Shown piece after piece: positions 51,891 to 60,763 of a stretch of 60,763 nt of DNA. The stretch spans positions 1 to 60,763 of the forward strand of contig MU401674.1 in NCBI GenBank assembly GCA_022579005.1, written 5' to 3'. The stretch's first letter is position 1; every line of letters begins with the position of its first letter. Position numbers and translations under genes: made by a program. A model generated the notes under the pieces. It was given only the letters and a program-made list of their open reading frames with translations, did not search any database and was not told where the DNA came from. Source of the stretch: Poronia punctata. Its lineage: Eukaryota; Ascomycota; Sordariomycetes; Xylariales; Xylariaceae.

Positions 51891-51916
51891 TGCTCGGAAT
51901 TAATGGGTCCCCACTG
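51891..51916 (-). repeat. Right terminal inverted repeat of the RIP-degraded transposon
   Basis: 26 bp reading TGCTCGGAATTAATGGG then CCCCACTG; inverted copy of the left end with three mismatches, followed by TA. Confidence 0.88.
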
Positions 51917-51918
51917 TA

Positions 51919-53388
51919 ACTAGCGCGACTGTGGCTGCAGGGGCCTCGGCAGCCAGCCGCCCCTGGGCCCTTACCAGTCACAGAGTAATGCGACAACCTT
52001 TGAAGGTGAGGTGAAGTCCTACTTGTAGACTAAGGTAGGTAGGTAGAGACTAAAAGGTGAGGTGAAGTCCTAGTCTAGAGTACTAAAAGGTTAGGATAGT
52101 TCTACATGTAGGTAACCTAATACATAGTCCTATTCGCACATCAGTTCCCAAACTACAGTCACCAGAGTATGAGCACACTTCCATCAATAGAAACACAGTC
52201 CGCTTGGCTCTTGGGTGAACAGAACCAAGTCGCTCCTAACCTAACCTAGGTAATTAAGTTGTGTATGTATGTGTGTCAACCTAGACTGCCCTTCAAGAGA
52301 TACACGAACACGTACACACAGTCATAAGAGATGCTACGAAGGACCTTTTATCAGGGGATATGACTTTTTAACCTTACTGGGTTTTACAACAAATAAAAAG
52401 AAAGACCGGATTTATAATCCGTTCCAACCCCTGAGGGCTGATTGTCACTATTCGGTAACGGCATCACTTTGCATCACATACATATATGTGACGTATATTT
52501 CCATAGGACGCCACAGCAAAACAAGGAATGAGGGGATACACAGGTGGATAGTTCGGATACCAAACATCGATCCAACGCTTACTTAACCCAGTCCGCTATG
52601 TTTTTTGTTTAGTTAAAACAATCAAGGTTTAAGAGCGTTGCAGCTACCGACCTGAGCCTTGGAACTGGCCAGGAAGGCAGACCAGCTATCTAGGTTATTC
52701 ATGTGTAAGTGTAGAAAATAGGTATAGATGAGTAAGTGCTTTATAATCTTGAGATAGCTGTCTCTATCTTGCGTACTCTACTAAATAAGAAGGAAGCACT
52801 GGGCCCTAGTATGTAAGCTAGTTATAATGTCTAGAATATGTGTATATAAGGGTCTGTTTAACATAGTGAGTAGAGCCGTTGGTTGAAACTTTCGTGTGGC
52901 AACAAACACCGACAAGCAAAGATTTCAACATTGTCAATCCGATTAGATGTGTTACGTGTACATTTTTGTCTATGAGGCATTTGCCTGATGGAGCTGTTAC
53001 GCCTTGGACAAATACGCCTTGGACAATTATTATGCCTTGGACGATGTAGTCTCGCGTGCCGCTATAACCGTTTCCCTTATTCTCCACGTGCTCGGTTTTT
53101 AGGCTTATGATCAAAAACGGAAGCTATCTGGATGTTTAAACAAGGGAAAGTCTTTCGCAGAGCGACTACAGACAGGCTTAGCATTGCTTACAATGGCACA
53201 TTTCTTATTTCTCTCGTACTTGTAACATCGGCCGAGATCTATTTTCGTCGATCGCTCTAATAGGGGTTGTAGATAGATACTTTAGATAGCGCACTAATAC
53301 ATCTCTCCTGCTCCCAACATGTTCGGTCGCAAATAATTGATACAAATCAACAAATCGTCAACCTATCGAGATACAAGACTCTAGCTTT
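51919..53388. other. Intergenic with short direct repeats
   Basis: 1.47 kb with no supported gene. It contains two copies of an 18-mer (AAGGTGAGGTGAAGTCCT) at 52003-52020 and 52054-52071, and three copies of GCCTTGGAC at 53001, 53016 and 53034. Confidence 0.55.
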
Positions 53389-55467
53389 TTAAGCTCGATG
53401 CTTCTGCTTGTACTGGATGAAGCGCGAAAGGTTGAGACTAGCTTCCTCGGCCCGGATCCGTAGCTCGGTCTGTGTCCGTTTATCCACCGTCTTGACCATG
53501 GCCTTCACCTTGGGCACAGTTGCTTCCAGGTGCTGTAGGAAATTGTCTTTCCAGAATACTTCTTTATCGTTGGCGCTATTTTCGTCTCCGTATATGTCAA
53601 ACAACTGGTTGAGTGCTTCGGCAGCATCCGCCACCGGTGTTTCGGGTAGGCCCGCGACCAACGTCACGAGGAAGACACCTATCTCGCGGTTCAGAGCAGC
53701 CGGTGCAGGGTCACGGGCGAGCTGGCCTAGGACTCCTACGCACTTGACACCCAGCCCCTGGAGGGGGTCATCGGTGTTTTGGGGAAGATTTTTGGATGCG
53801 TGATAGAGCGAGATGAATTTCTGATGCTCCTCGCCGCTCAAGAAGTCTGTCTCGTGGAGTGTCCGAGCGACGGCCCATGCTAGACTCGTCACGATAGTAG
53901 CTAGCTCAACGTCAGACGTGTTGCTCGCCAAGACTGGTGCTATCGTATCTTTCCAGATGAGCTTTGCCACTGGTGTCCAGGCCCGTAAGATGGTATCGTT
54001 CGAGCTTTCGCTAAAATCGAGGCAGCTCACCGCCCAAGCAATATTGCTAAGGGCGGTTAGGGTGTGAGCGCGGATAACGTTCGATAGCTCGCCCTCGCCA
54101 GGTATAGCCTGAAACAGCCTCACTGCTACCGGAATCGCTCTGTGTACTAGCTCTTTCAATGTCGGTAGGTCGTGGAGACCCGAGGGCTCATCTTCGTCTA
54201 CCCCTGTCACCATGTCCATGTCTGCCTCCATTTCGCCTTCGCTCATCTCGTCTTCTTCATCTGCCGGTTGCTCATCATCAGAACCTTCATCATCATCGGC
54301 TTCCTCGTCTTCGTCCTCATCGTTGTCATCGTCGGCATCCATCACGTCGGTATCCATGGCGACATCCATGTCAACGTCTTTCTTGTCTTCTTTGCGAGGT
54401 TGCTTCTTTCCTTTTGCTCGGCGACCCTTGCTAAAAGACTCTAAAAATGACGTTCCTATGGATGCTAAGACTTCAAACGCTATTTGTAGAGTATCTGCCG
54501 AGTTTTCCGAACCGTCGTTATTCGCCATGGTCGCATTTAGATTGGTATTTGCAAGTGTTTGGGAGAGGGCGGGGACGAGGACGGCATCGCAAGCGCCGTC
54601 TCTTCCAGGGTTCTGATCGCTCCATCCCATCACGGCGAAAATGTTATGAAGTACGCCGCAGGCGTAAACGGCTTTGAAATCGCCGAAAATTGTGAAATCA
54701 ACCAAATGATTATAGCATCGGTACCGTCCGTCGCCTAGTATAGCATCGACGAACTGCTGGTTCTCTTCAGAGAAAGTAATCATGCAAGAAAGGGCACTCT
54801 TCAGGGCCGAAGCGGTGGTAAACTCTGTAGACACTAGGGTAAAAAGGAAGCGCAAGATCTCATCGTCCTTACTTGCAGCCTCAAGCGCCACGTCTTGAGC
54901 ACCGGCTAGGGCTGCCAAGATGTCAGATAGTGCCTCAGAGATGGCCCAAGTCCTGTTCTGTTCGGCTTTGGGTTTCTTGCTGAAAGACGGATCGGCAAGA
55001 GCTTCAGTGATCTATAACGACCGGGTTAGCTCGAGAGTCTGACAAGGGAGAGATATGGCGAATATGCCCACCTTTGCCGCAGCATGATGAATTGCAGTCA
55101 GGGCATCTATTCTATAAAGATGGACACAGAAGTCGGCCTCTTCCTCTGCAGTGAGAACTCGTAGGATTTCCCATCCGGCTGCTCTACTTTCTAAGCTCGT
55201 GTCGGTTAGGGTTTCGGTGAGCAAGATTGGTACGATCTGCTCTCTCAAAAGCAGTTTTCGACACTTGGTGTCTTGGACTATGTTGGCGACTGCCCCTGCA
55301 GCAGCGGTACGGCTCTTGGGATCGGGGCTCTGTAAATCCTTGATAACCGGCAAAATGCTCTTCTCCCTTAGCGCGGCCAGCTCAGGATCTGCTGGTGGTT
55401 TGACAGGCTTTGCGATGGGGTCTGAGCGCTGACCACCTTTGGCCCTGCTTCGTCTAGATTTGCCCAT
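53389..55467 (-). CDS. SYO1: Syo1-like ARM/HEAT-repeat ribosomal-protein import adaptor (2 exons, 672 aa)
   Basis: Exons 55467-55072 and 55011-53389, with a 61-nt phase-0 intron. Syo1 (symportin) carries Rpl5 and Rpl11 together into the nucleus with Kap104 for 5S RNP assembly. The N-terminus MGKSRRSRAKGGQRSDPIAK is basic, as expected for the import-receptor-binding tail. ARM/HEAT helices follow (KSRTAAAGAVANIVQD, SLESRAAGWEILRVLT). A long acidic loop covers residues ~358-400 (DADDDNDEDEDEEADDDEG and SDDEQPADEEDEMSEGE), the place where the family has its acidic insert, and further repeats run to the end. Length agrees with family members (about 620-680 aa). Confidence 0.93.
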
Positions 55468-56470
55468 ATTTGCGCTATACTATTTAACTGTGTCTTATTT
55501 TGTCGAGCCAAACAATAGTGTGAAGCTGAGAAAATGTCTATCTTGTTCCGTTCTCATAAAGGTCAGTATAAAGTGGCTACCAGTTTCGCGCAGAAAAATT
55601 CGGGCCACTTGGGATCCGCTTGGATACCTGCACTTGCATTTGTAGACGAATTTTGCACCTACGAGTAGGTACGCAAACCTGTAAGGTATTAATTACTGCG
55701 CGGGTTATTTCTGCCAGCTTTCTCTTAGATTAGTATCAAACTCTTTGACTTGATGAATATCTTGATACAACTAAAAAAAATTCATTATTCTTCCTTGAAC
55801 CTTTACCTACCTGTATACAAGTACTCAAGTACTACGAGTAGAGTACCGTACTCGACTTTTGTTGTCTGTCGCACAGCTCTCTGTATGTGCACTTGGAAAC
55901 GGGTGGCCCCACATCATTTAGCCTCCTCAGGGTCTAGGTAGTGCAGCTGTGGTGGGGTAGATACATAGGTAACCCAGGTACTTCGTGATTTACCTATTGG
56001 AGATTTCCGTTAAAGCTTGGCACCGGAAGATCTGCTTATAGGAAGGTCGTCGCCAAACCCATTATCTGGCTGCAACTTTACATCAAGGACAGCTTTTATC
56101 GTACGAATGCCGCTTCAATTTGGGTTGTTTCTGCTTTAACCACGCCAATTGCCGTACCTAACCTACCAAATTAGTCGAATGTAAAGAACCCTTAGCTGTC
56201 GGAATGTAAGGTATGACCGAGCCAAGTCCAACCAACAGCTTCACACACCAGTAATCTTCGTCCCCGGTGGCACGACACGTATAGCCTACGAGAAGGTGCT
56301 CGATCAAGCACATACCCTTGAAACCATTATACCGATACCTACTCGAATTACGACCTGTATGTGGCAATTCGCCAGCTGAAGTCGCGCGCCAATGACAATC
56401 AGCTCGTCTTCTACCGCTGCCACTACGCCGCCGTCAAACTCGGAGGCCCTTGATACCTGGATGGAGGAAG
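55468..56470. other. Divergent promoter region SYO1 / glycosyltransferase
   Basis: 1.0 kb between the two start codons. Two TACGAGTA copies (55660, 55833) and the short upstream frame described separately. No gene is supported. Confidence 0.5.
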
Positions 56471-56478
56471 ATGCGTAG
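56461..56478 (+). promoter_or_regulatory. Overlapping upstream ORF (5 codons) at the glycosyltransferase start
   Basis: ATG GAG GAA GAT GCG TAG begins 10 nt before the main ATG in another frame and stops 8 nt inside the main ORF. Scanning ribosomes would meet it first, so it could reduce translation of the main frame. Functional effect is inferred only. Confidence 0.5.
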
Positions 56479-58786
56479 CCTATTCTTGAGTGAGGAGGAG
56501 CTGGGAAAGAAGGATGACGACCATAAGACTGTTAAAAGCACTGGCAGGAGGCGGTTATCCTGGCAGCCTGCCCGGGTGCCGCCACGCAGGTCCCTCAAGC
56601 GCATCGGCGTCCTCTTGGTCGTAGCCGCCTTCGTTTATATCTTCGTCCATAACATCCCGATCCTCGGCCCTAACGATCGTATGCGCCGTCCAACATACTT
56701 GCCGCCCGGAACACGGCAACCACCGCCCGCGCCCGATTTCCCCTCTGGCGGTATGATGCATCCTCCAGATCCGATCGCGCAGCCAGCAGGAAAGACGAAT
56801 GCCCAGGTTCCCATGGTGAATACTGCCGAGAGGGGCTTTGATGGGCCTCTCCGATTTCTTTCACTAGCATCGTCGTTACAAGCTATCGCGAATACAAGAG
56901 GTGGACAGCCGCTCAACAGAAATGTTGTGTTTGCAGCCGCGAGTCTCAAAAGCGCCTCGACTCTATTGCCGACGGCTTGCCAAATGGGTGCGGCCATGCA
57001 GAACTATGTGCACTTTGTGCTTCTAGGGCGAAGCACCATAGATATTGAGTCGTTACGTGAGATTAACGGCGTCGCCCAATCTTGTGCTATCGTTTTCCAC
57101 GGTGCGAAAATTCGGTTTGCCGATGCTTTTCTCCAAGCAAGTACGCTGACTAAGTGCAAGATGCCCGTCCGGACTCCGCCGCGATTTCAACGGATAGACG
57201 GCTTGAGAATTCCGTCTTTCGGGGATTCCGTATGTCAAAGCCGATGATATCTTTCGCCGCTCCACACACGTACTAACTCTTAACAGACCACATCAACCAA
57301 TACATACACCCTCAAGCCATACTTGTAGACGGGTCTAATGACGAAGAGGCGTTCTTAACACGAGGAGTGACACGTCATGTGAAACTTTCCAAGACATCCC
57401 TTATAGAACTACCGGGAAAAGCTTCGAAGGATATCGATTGGATAGCTAAGGTGGATAGTCAAGCCTTGCGAAGTGAGACCCCTAGCATGACATGAAGGCC
57501 CATGTGTTCGTACACGATCAGAGCCACTAACGCCCAAAAAATCACAGTGTGGGATAAGACGCAGATAGATATCTTAATACAGGCCACCCCGGGGTCTTTT
57601 GGCAGTCTGAAAAGGCTGTTGAGGTCACTCGCGGCAGCTGATTACACGTCCAGCACCATTCCGCACATAACCATCGAGCTTCCTCATCATATTGATGTAT
57701 CCACCAAGGCGTTCCTGCAATCTTTCGCGTGGCCTCCGGCACATGTTCACAACCCGACGAATGCGCGTCGCATTTCTCTTAGGCACCGCGTATCCTCCAG
57801 GAGACTAACAGAAGAGGAGAGTGTGGTGCGATTCTTGGAATCTTTCTGGCCTGCGCAGCCGCAACAGTCGCACGTCCTCGTGCTTTCACCACATGCTGAA
57901 GTCGCACCCCACTTCTTCCATTGTATGAGTTCCCTTGGACAGCCTAACGAACCACCCCCGTGCTAACAGTATACTAATAGATCTCAACTACGTATTACTG
58001 GAATATCGCTATTCTTCGTCGGCCGAGATGCATCACTGGGACCGTCGTCTATTCGGAATCAGCTTGGAGCAGCCGTCGCTTACACTGGAGGGAAACCCTT
58101 TCTTGCCTCCCCTGTTCCAACATCCCGAAGATGTAGACGGCCGAGAAGGGGGGACCCCGAACCCTTTTCTGTGGCAGGCACCCGCCAGTAACGCAGTCCT
58201 TTTTCTAGGCGGGAAATGGATGGAACTCCACGACTTTGTTTCACGAAGTATGCAAGCGAAGGAAAACCTGGACATCACACCAGCCATCCTATCGGAAAAG
58301 GTAATCGGTAAACAACACCCATCGTGGATGGAACATGCTTTGAGGTTGGCCCGGGCCAGGGGTTACTGGTTCCTCTACCCCGGAGAAGAGGTGGCAGAAC
58401 ACCTGGCCACTGTACACGTCGAGTCATACACCGTGCCCGAAGAATATTCGGGCAAACATGTCTCCAATGGATCACCATCCGATGGAGCGAGTGATATTGC
58501 AGTCGGTGACGTCAAGGAACAGGTTCGGTCAGGAGCTGAACTGCCATTGTCTCCTTTATCTGTGCTAGAGAGCTTGCCGAATGATGGTAAACTCTGGCCG
58601 CTTAGTGCGCTGCCAATTGCGGCGTGGGACGGCGCCGAAGTCACCTTTCAGGATCTGAGGACTCGAGCAGGTGATTTTGAACTTGCATTCAAAAGGGATG
58701 TGGGCGCCTGCAAGGTCGAATCCAAGATAGGTCAGAAGCCCCTCGAACCAATGCTGGCGCAAGATCTGTTTTGCAACGTCCCGTAG
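56471..58786 (+). CDS. Fungal type II membrane protein, glycosyltransferase-2-like (4 exons, 709 aa)
   Basis: Exons 56471-57233, 57287-57472, 57548-57922 and 57981-58786 (2130 nt). It matches a conserved filamentous-fungal family annotated as 'glycosyltransferase 2'. The N-terminus MRSLFLSEEELGKKDDDHK is cytosolic, one TM helix lies at ~46-63, and the rest would be Golgi/ER-lumenal. The nucleotide-sugar-type fold is suggested by VDSQALRMWDKTQIDILIQA, then GSLKRLLRSLAAADY, HITIELPHHID and VLVLSPHAEVAPHFFHYLNY (completed by the third splice). Introns 2 and 3 (75 and 58 nt) have clear ACTAAC/ACTAAT branches. Intron 1 (53 nt) has a TACTAACT branch but a weak donor (GTCAAA), chosen because the adjacent GTATGT would break the frame into YHINQYIHPQAILVDG. 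Substrate and enzyme activity are unproven. Confidence 0.82.
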
Positions 58787-59162
58787 AGTAGGGCACTCGA
58801 ATGGGTTGGGGCGAGTAGTGTCTCGCACGAAATGATGACATTAAGATACCATGTACACAATATCACGCGTTGTTCTTTGGAGGTTCATTCCCAGTATTTG
58901 ATTGAAGAGAATCAATTTGCACATTTTCAAAACACTGGTATGCCGAATTCTGAGGCGCCATTGATTTCTACCCGGTCGGGGGATTTCTGGAATATTAACC
59001 TGATGATTCTATGAAGAGATGATGGCGGGTCCAAATTCAAGTCCGATAACTCCTTGCTATCATAACAAACAAAAAGCCGGTACATCTTTTCCCTTTCTTG
59101 CCTAATTTTCATCTCTTTCCGTTTTTCTTGTTCGAGTCTATAAAGCCGGATAGAAGCTCAGA

Positions 59163-60124
59163 TCACATGTACCGCGCCGAGTCGAGCACCAGCATTGTTA
59201 CGCAAGTCCCCACAATAGAGAAGGCTATGAAAGCCATGAGGGACTGTATATATCGTCTTGTTAGCATTGATTATATCTGGAACTGGTCGTGCTATCTTCG
59301 ATGTCACGTGTACAAATCGTTGAGGCCAATCTTATATATGATCTCAACTTCTCATGATTGCTTGTTTCTTTGATCTTGTCTGGGACCGTTGTCTGGATTC
59401 AAGACGCAAAATAAACTGAAGCAAAACGACCAACCACAACATTCTATAGCATAGCCCATATACTGACCATTGAAGGCAACCCCAAAAACCTCTTAACTAA
59501 GGTAGGTAGATGGAAAGTGACGTCGAAGAAGGGAAAAAAAAAGAATACGTACCTGTGTCCGCCATCCACTCTGCACTATAGCCGTCTTCCGACTATACTT
59601 ATTGACAGTCTTGATATAATTGCCCAACCCAGCCGTCAAACAAGCGACAGAGAGAACCCAAAAAGTCAAACCCAAAGGTCTAGCTAACTGGCGCTCAACA
59701 GCCGAGGCGGGCGCCCGAAGGTGGAAAGAGAGCGATATAGCCATTGATACAACGGCCATGTAGACGGCTAAGCGGAGATTGGCTAGATAGGCTGTATAGG
59801 GGGGGGAAGGAGTAAAAATAATAATAATTGGTTACTAGAGTATATAGATAGATACACAAAACATTTTTGTTGTGTTGTGTCGGGAGGTTAAGTAGGTAGT
59901 TACTACTCACTTCGCTCATTGGCACAATGATCCCGCGCATCGCTGCCGTCGTTCTCGAATAGCAGGGGTCCTAGAAACGGCCCTGTCGCAAATGTGCTCT
60001 TGCCCGTGAACCCGGCGCCGAAATCCCCGACTTGGACGGGCGCGCAGCAGCCGGTTATGGAGCCAAGACAACAGCATGCTGTGTCGGGGTTGTCGTCTTC
60101 CGGATCTCTTTCGGTGGGGGCCAT
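59163..60124 (-). CDS. DUF202 (YidH-like) membrane protein (3 exons, 177 aa)
   Basis: Exons 60124-59911, 59791-59553 and 59243-59163 (534 nt). DUF202 proteins are small three-helix membrane proteins; function is not established, though related domains occur with VTC/SPX polyphosphate proteins. The N-terminal ~50 residues are Cys-rich (CCCLGSITGCCAP). The motif DHCANERTYLANLRL is created by the first splice (119-nt intron), then TM1 (MAVVSMAISLSFHL), TM2 (FWVLSVACLTAGLGNYI) and the conserved QSGWRTQ. The third helix, MAFIAFSIVGTCVTMLVL, lies on a separate exon after a 309-nt intron; without it the protein would lack TM3. It converges with the glycosyltransferase. Confidence 0.85.
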
Positions 60125-60763
60125 GTTATGTCCGACAGTTCACTTCTCGCCTTCTTGGCTCTGGCGCATGGAGAGATTCGATATACTGATGATAGGTAAT
60201 TACTAGTTTCCTATAAAAGGACGCTAGGCAGAACTACCTACTCGTACGTGTTATGTTCGGGAAAGCTAGCGATAGGAACGATGGATATTATTATCAAATT
60301 AAAGTGTAAAATAAGTTGAGCCGTTTGTCTGGCTGGTTGGAAGTGTGATACGATAAGGTTGGGATGGACATGTGATAGTTTGGTAGATCATGCTAAACCT
60401 AGAAAAGATCCATGTTCATAGACCCCTGTAACCGGCTACATGGGTCCACAGTGCCGGCGGGGCCCGAGTCAGCCCTCCCAGTGAGAAGGCTAGATACAGT
60501 ACCATAGTTGGGACTTTTAGGTTAGACTAAATACGTACGTAATATATTGACTCAGTCATATTTAGCCCACCTACGTCTACCTTGAAAAATTCCTACATCT
60601 AAGGAGTTCCCCACTTAGGGCCTTATACTCTAGCCCACCTACGTCTACCTTGAAAAATTCCTACATCCAAGGAGTTCCCCACTTAGGTCCCAATACTCAA
60701 CGCCAACATGCAGATCGTCTTTTCCCTAAGTATTCAAAAGAAAAATGACATGACCTGCTATAC
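60125..60763. other. Right-edge intergenic region
   Basis: 639 nt upstream of the DUF202 gene. It holds one TACTCGTA copy (60239) and the 68-bp tandem duplication; no gene is visible before the window ends. Confidence 0.5.
60563..60698. repeat. 68-bp tandem duplication (two units)
   Basis: Units 60563-60630 and 60631-60698. The first ~58 bp (TAGCCCACCTACGTCTACCT through CCCACTTAGG) differ at one base; the last few bases of each unit differ more. Confidence 0.92.

Larger units (their letters stand above)
50525..51916. mobile_element. RIP-degraded Tc1/mariner/pogo-class DNA transposon with intact TIRs (1392 bp)
   Basis: The AT-rich tract is bounded by 26-bp inverted repeats, 50525-50550 and 51891-51916, matching at 23 of 26 positions; the inner 17 bp (CCCATTAATTCCGAGCA and its complement) are identical. 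Read inward from each end, both start CAGT, and a TA dinucleotide sits directly outside each (50523-50524 and 51917-51918). CAGT termini plus TA duplication are hallmarks of Tc1/mariner/pogo elements, including Fot1-like elements common in this group of fungi. The interior is RIP-degraded: nearly all A+T with no open frame, so the transposase is dead. At 1.39 kb it is shorter than a full-length Fot1-like element (~1.9 kb), so it may be internally deleted. Confidence 0.85.

Noticed and set aside
52818..53114. 98-codon minus-strand frame with VQG repeats
   Set aside because: The repeated residues come from the small DNA repeat at 52999-53043; rest of the frame is unlike a protein.

Overview
The window looks like chromosomal DNA of a filamentous ascomycete (Pezizomycotina, probably Sordariomycetes). 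The evidence is: many short GT-AG introns (mostly 53-135 nt) with CTAAC/CTGAC-like branch sites; a PTH11-like seven-helix receptor, a Clr2 silencing protein, the filamentous-fungal form of Pkc1 and a Syo1 homologue; and two tracts reduced almost entirely to A+T in the way repeat-induced point mutation (RIP) leaves repeats. I rebuilt all gene models by hand from splice signals, reading frame and family conservation. In every multi-exon model the exon lengths sum to a multiple of three.

Layout: 1-2040 is a RIP-like AT-rich tract cut by the window edge. 2328-9999 holds a PTH11-like rhodopsin-fold protein (-), a one-domain NIF3/CutA-like protein (-), a short-chain dehydrogenase (+) and most of IST1 (+), which ends at 10180. 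10.2-18.7 kb holds a tandem zinc-knuckle protein (+), the AP-2 sigma subunit (-) and a Clr2-type silencing factor (+). 18.7-27.1 kb and 28.3-38.5 kb are two long gene-free blocks on either side of a small protein with three six-cysteine repeats (+). They carry microsatellites, G/C homopolymers, an assembly gap, a 223-bp TA-flanked MITE-like element and many copies of the octamer TACGAGTA/TACTCGTA. 38.5-49.3 kb is a housekeeping cluster: D-amino-acid oxidase (+), ALG3 (+), EIF1AD-like (-), SHE9/MDM33 (+) and protein kinase C (-). 50525-51916 is a second RIP-degraded tract whose ends are 26-bp inverted repeats beginning CAGT and flanked by TA, so it reads as a dead Tc1/mariner/pogo-class transposon. 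53.4-60.1 kb holds SYO1 (-), a fungal type II membrane glycosyltransferase-like protein (+) and a DUF202 membrane protein (-). A 68-bp tandem duplication lies near the right edge.

The genes do not form a single pathway or a secondary-metabolite cluster. They are mostly conserved cell-biology genes: endosome/ESCRT (IST1), endocytosis (AP-2 sigma), ER N-glycosylation (ALG3), cell-wall integrity signalling (PKC), mitochondrial inner membrane (SHE9), ribosomal-protein import (SYO1), peroxisomal amino-acid oxidation (DAO) and heterochromatin (Clr2). I found no convincing CRISPR, rRNA or tRNA gene. The most unusual signals are non-coding: the TIR-bounded RIP tract, the MITE and the strongly over-represented octamer.
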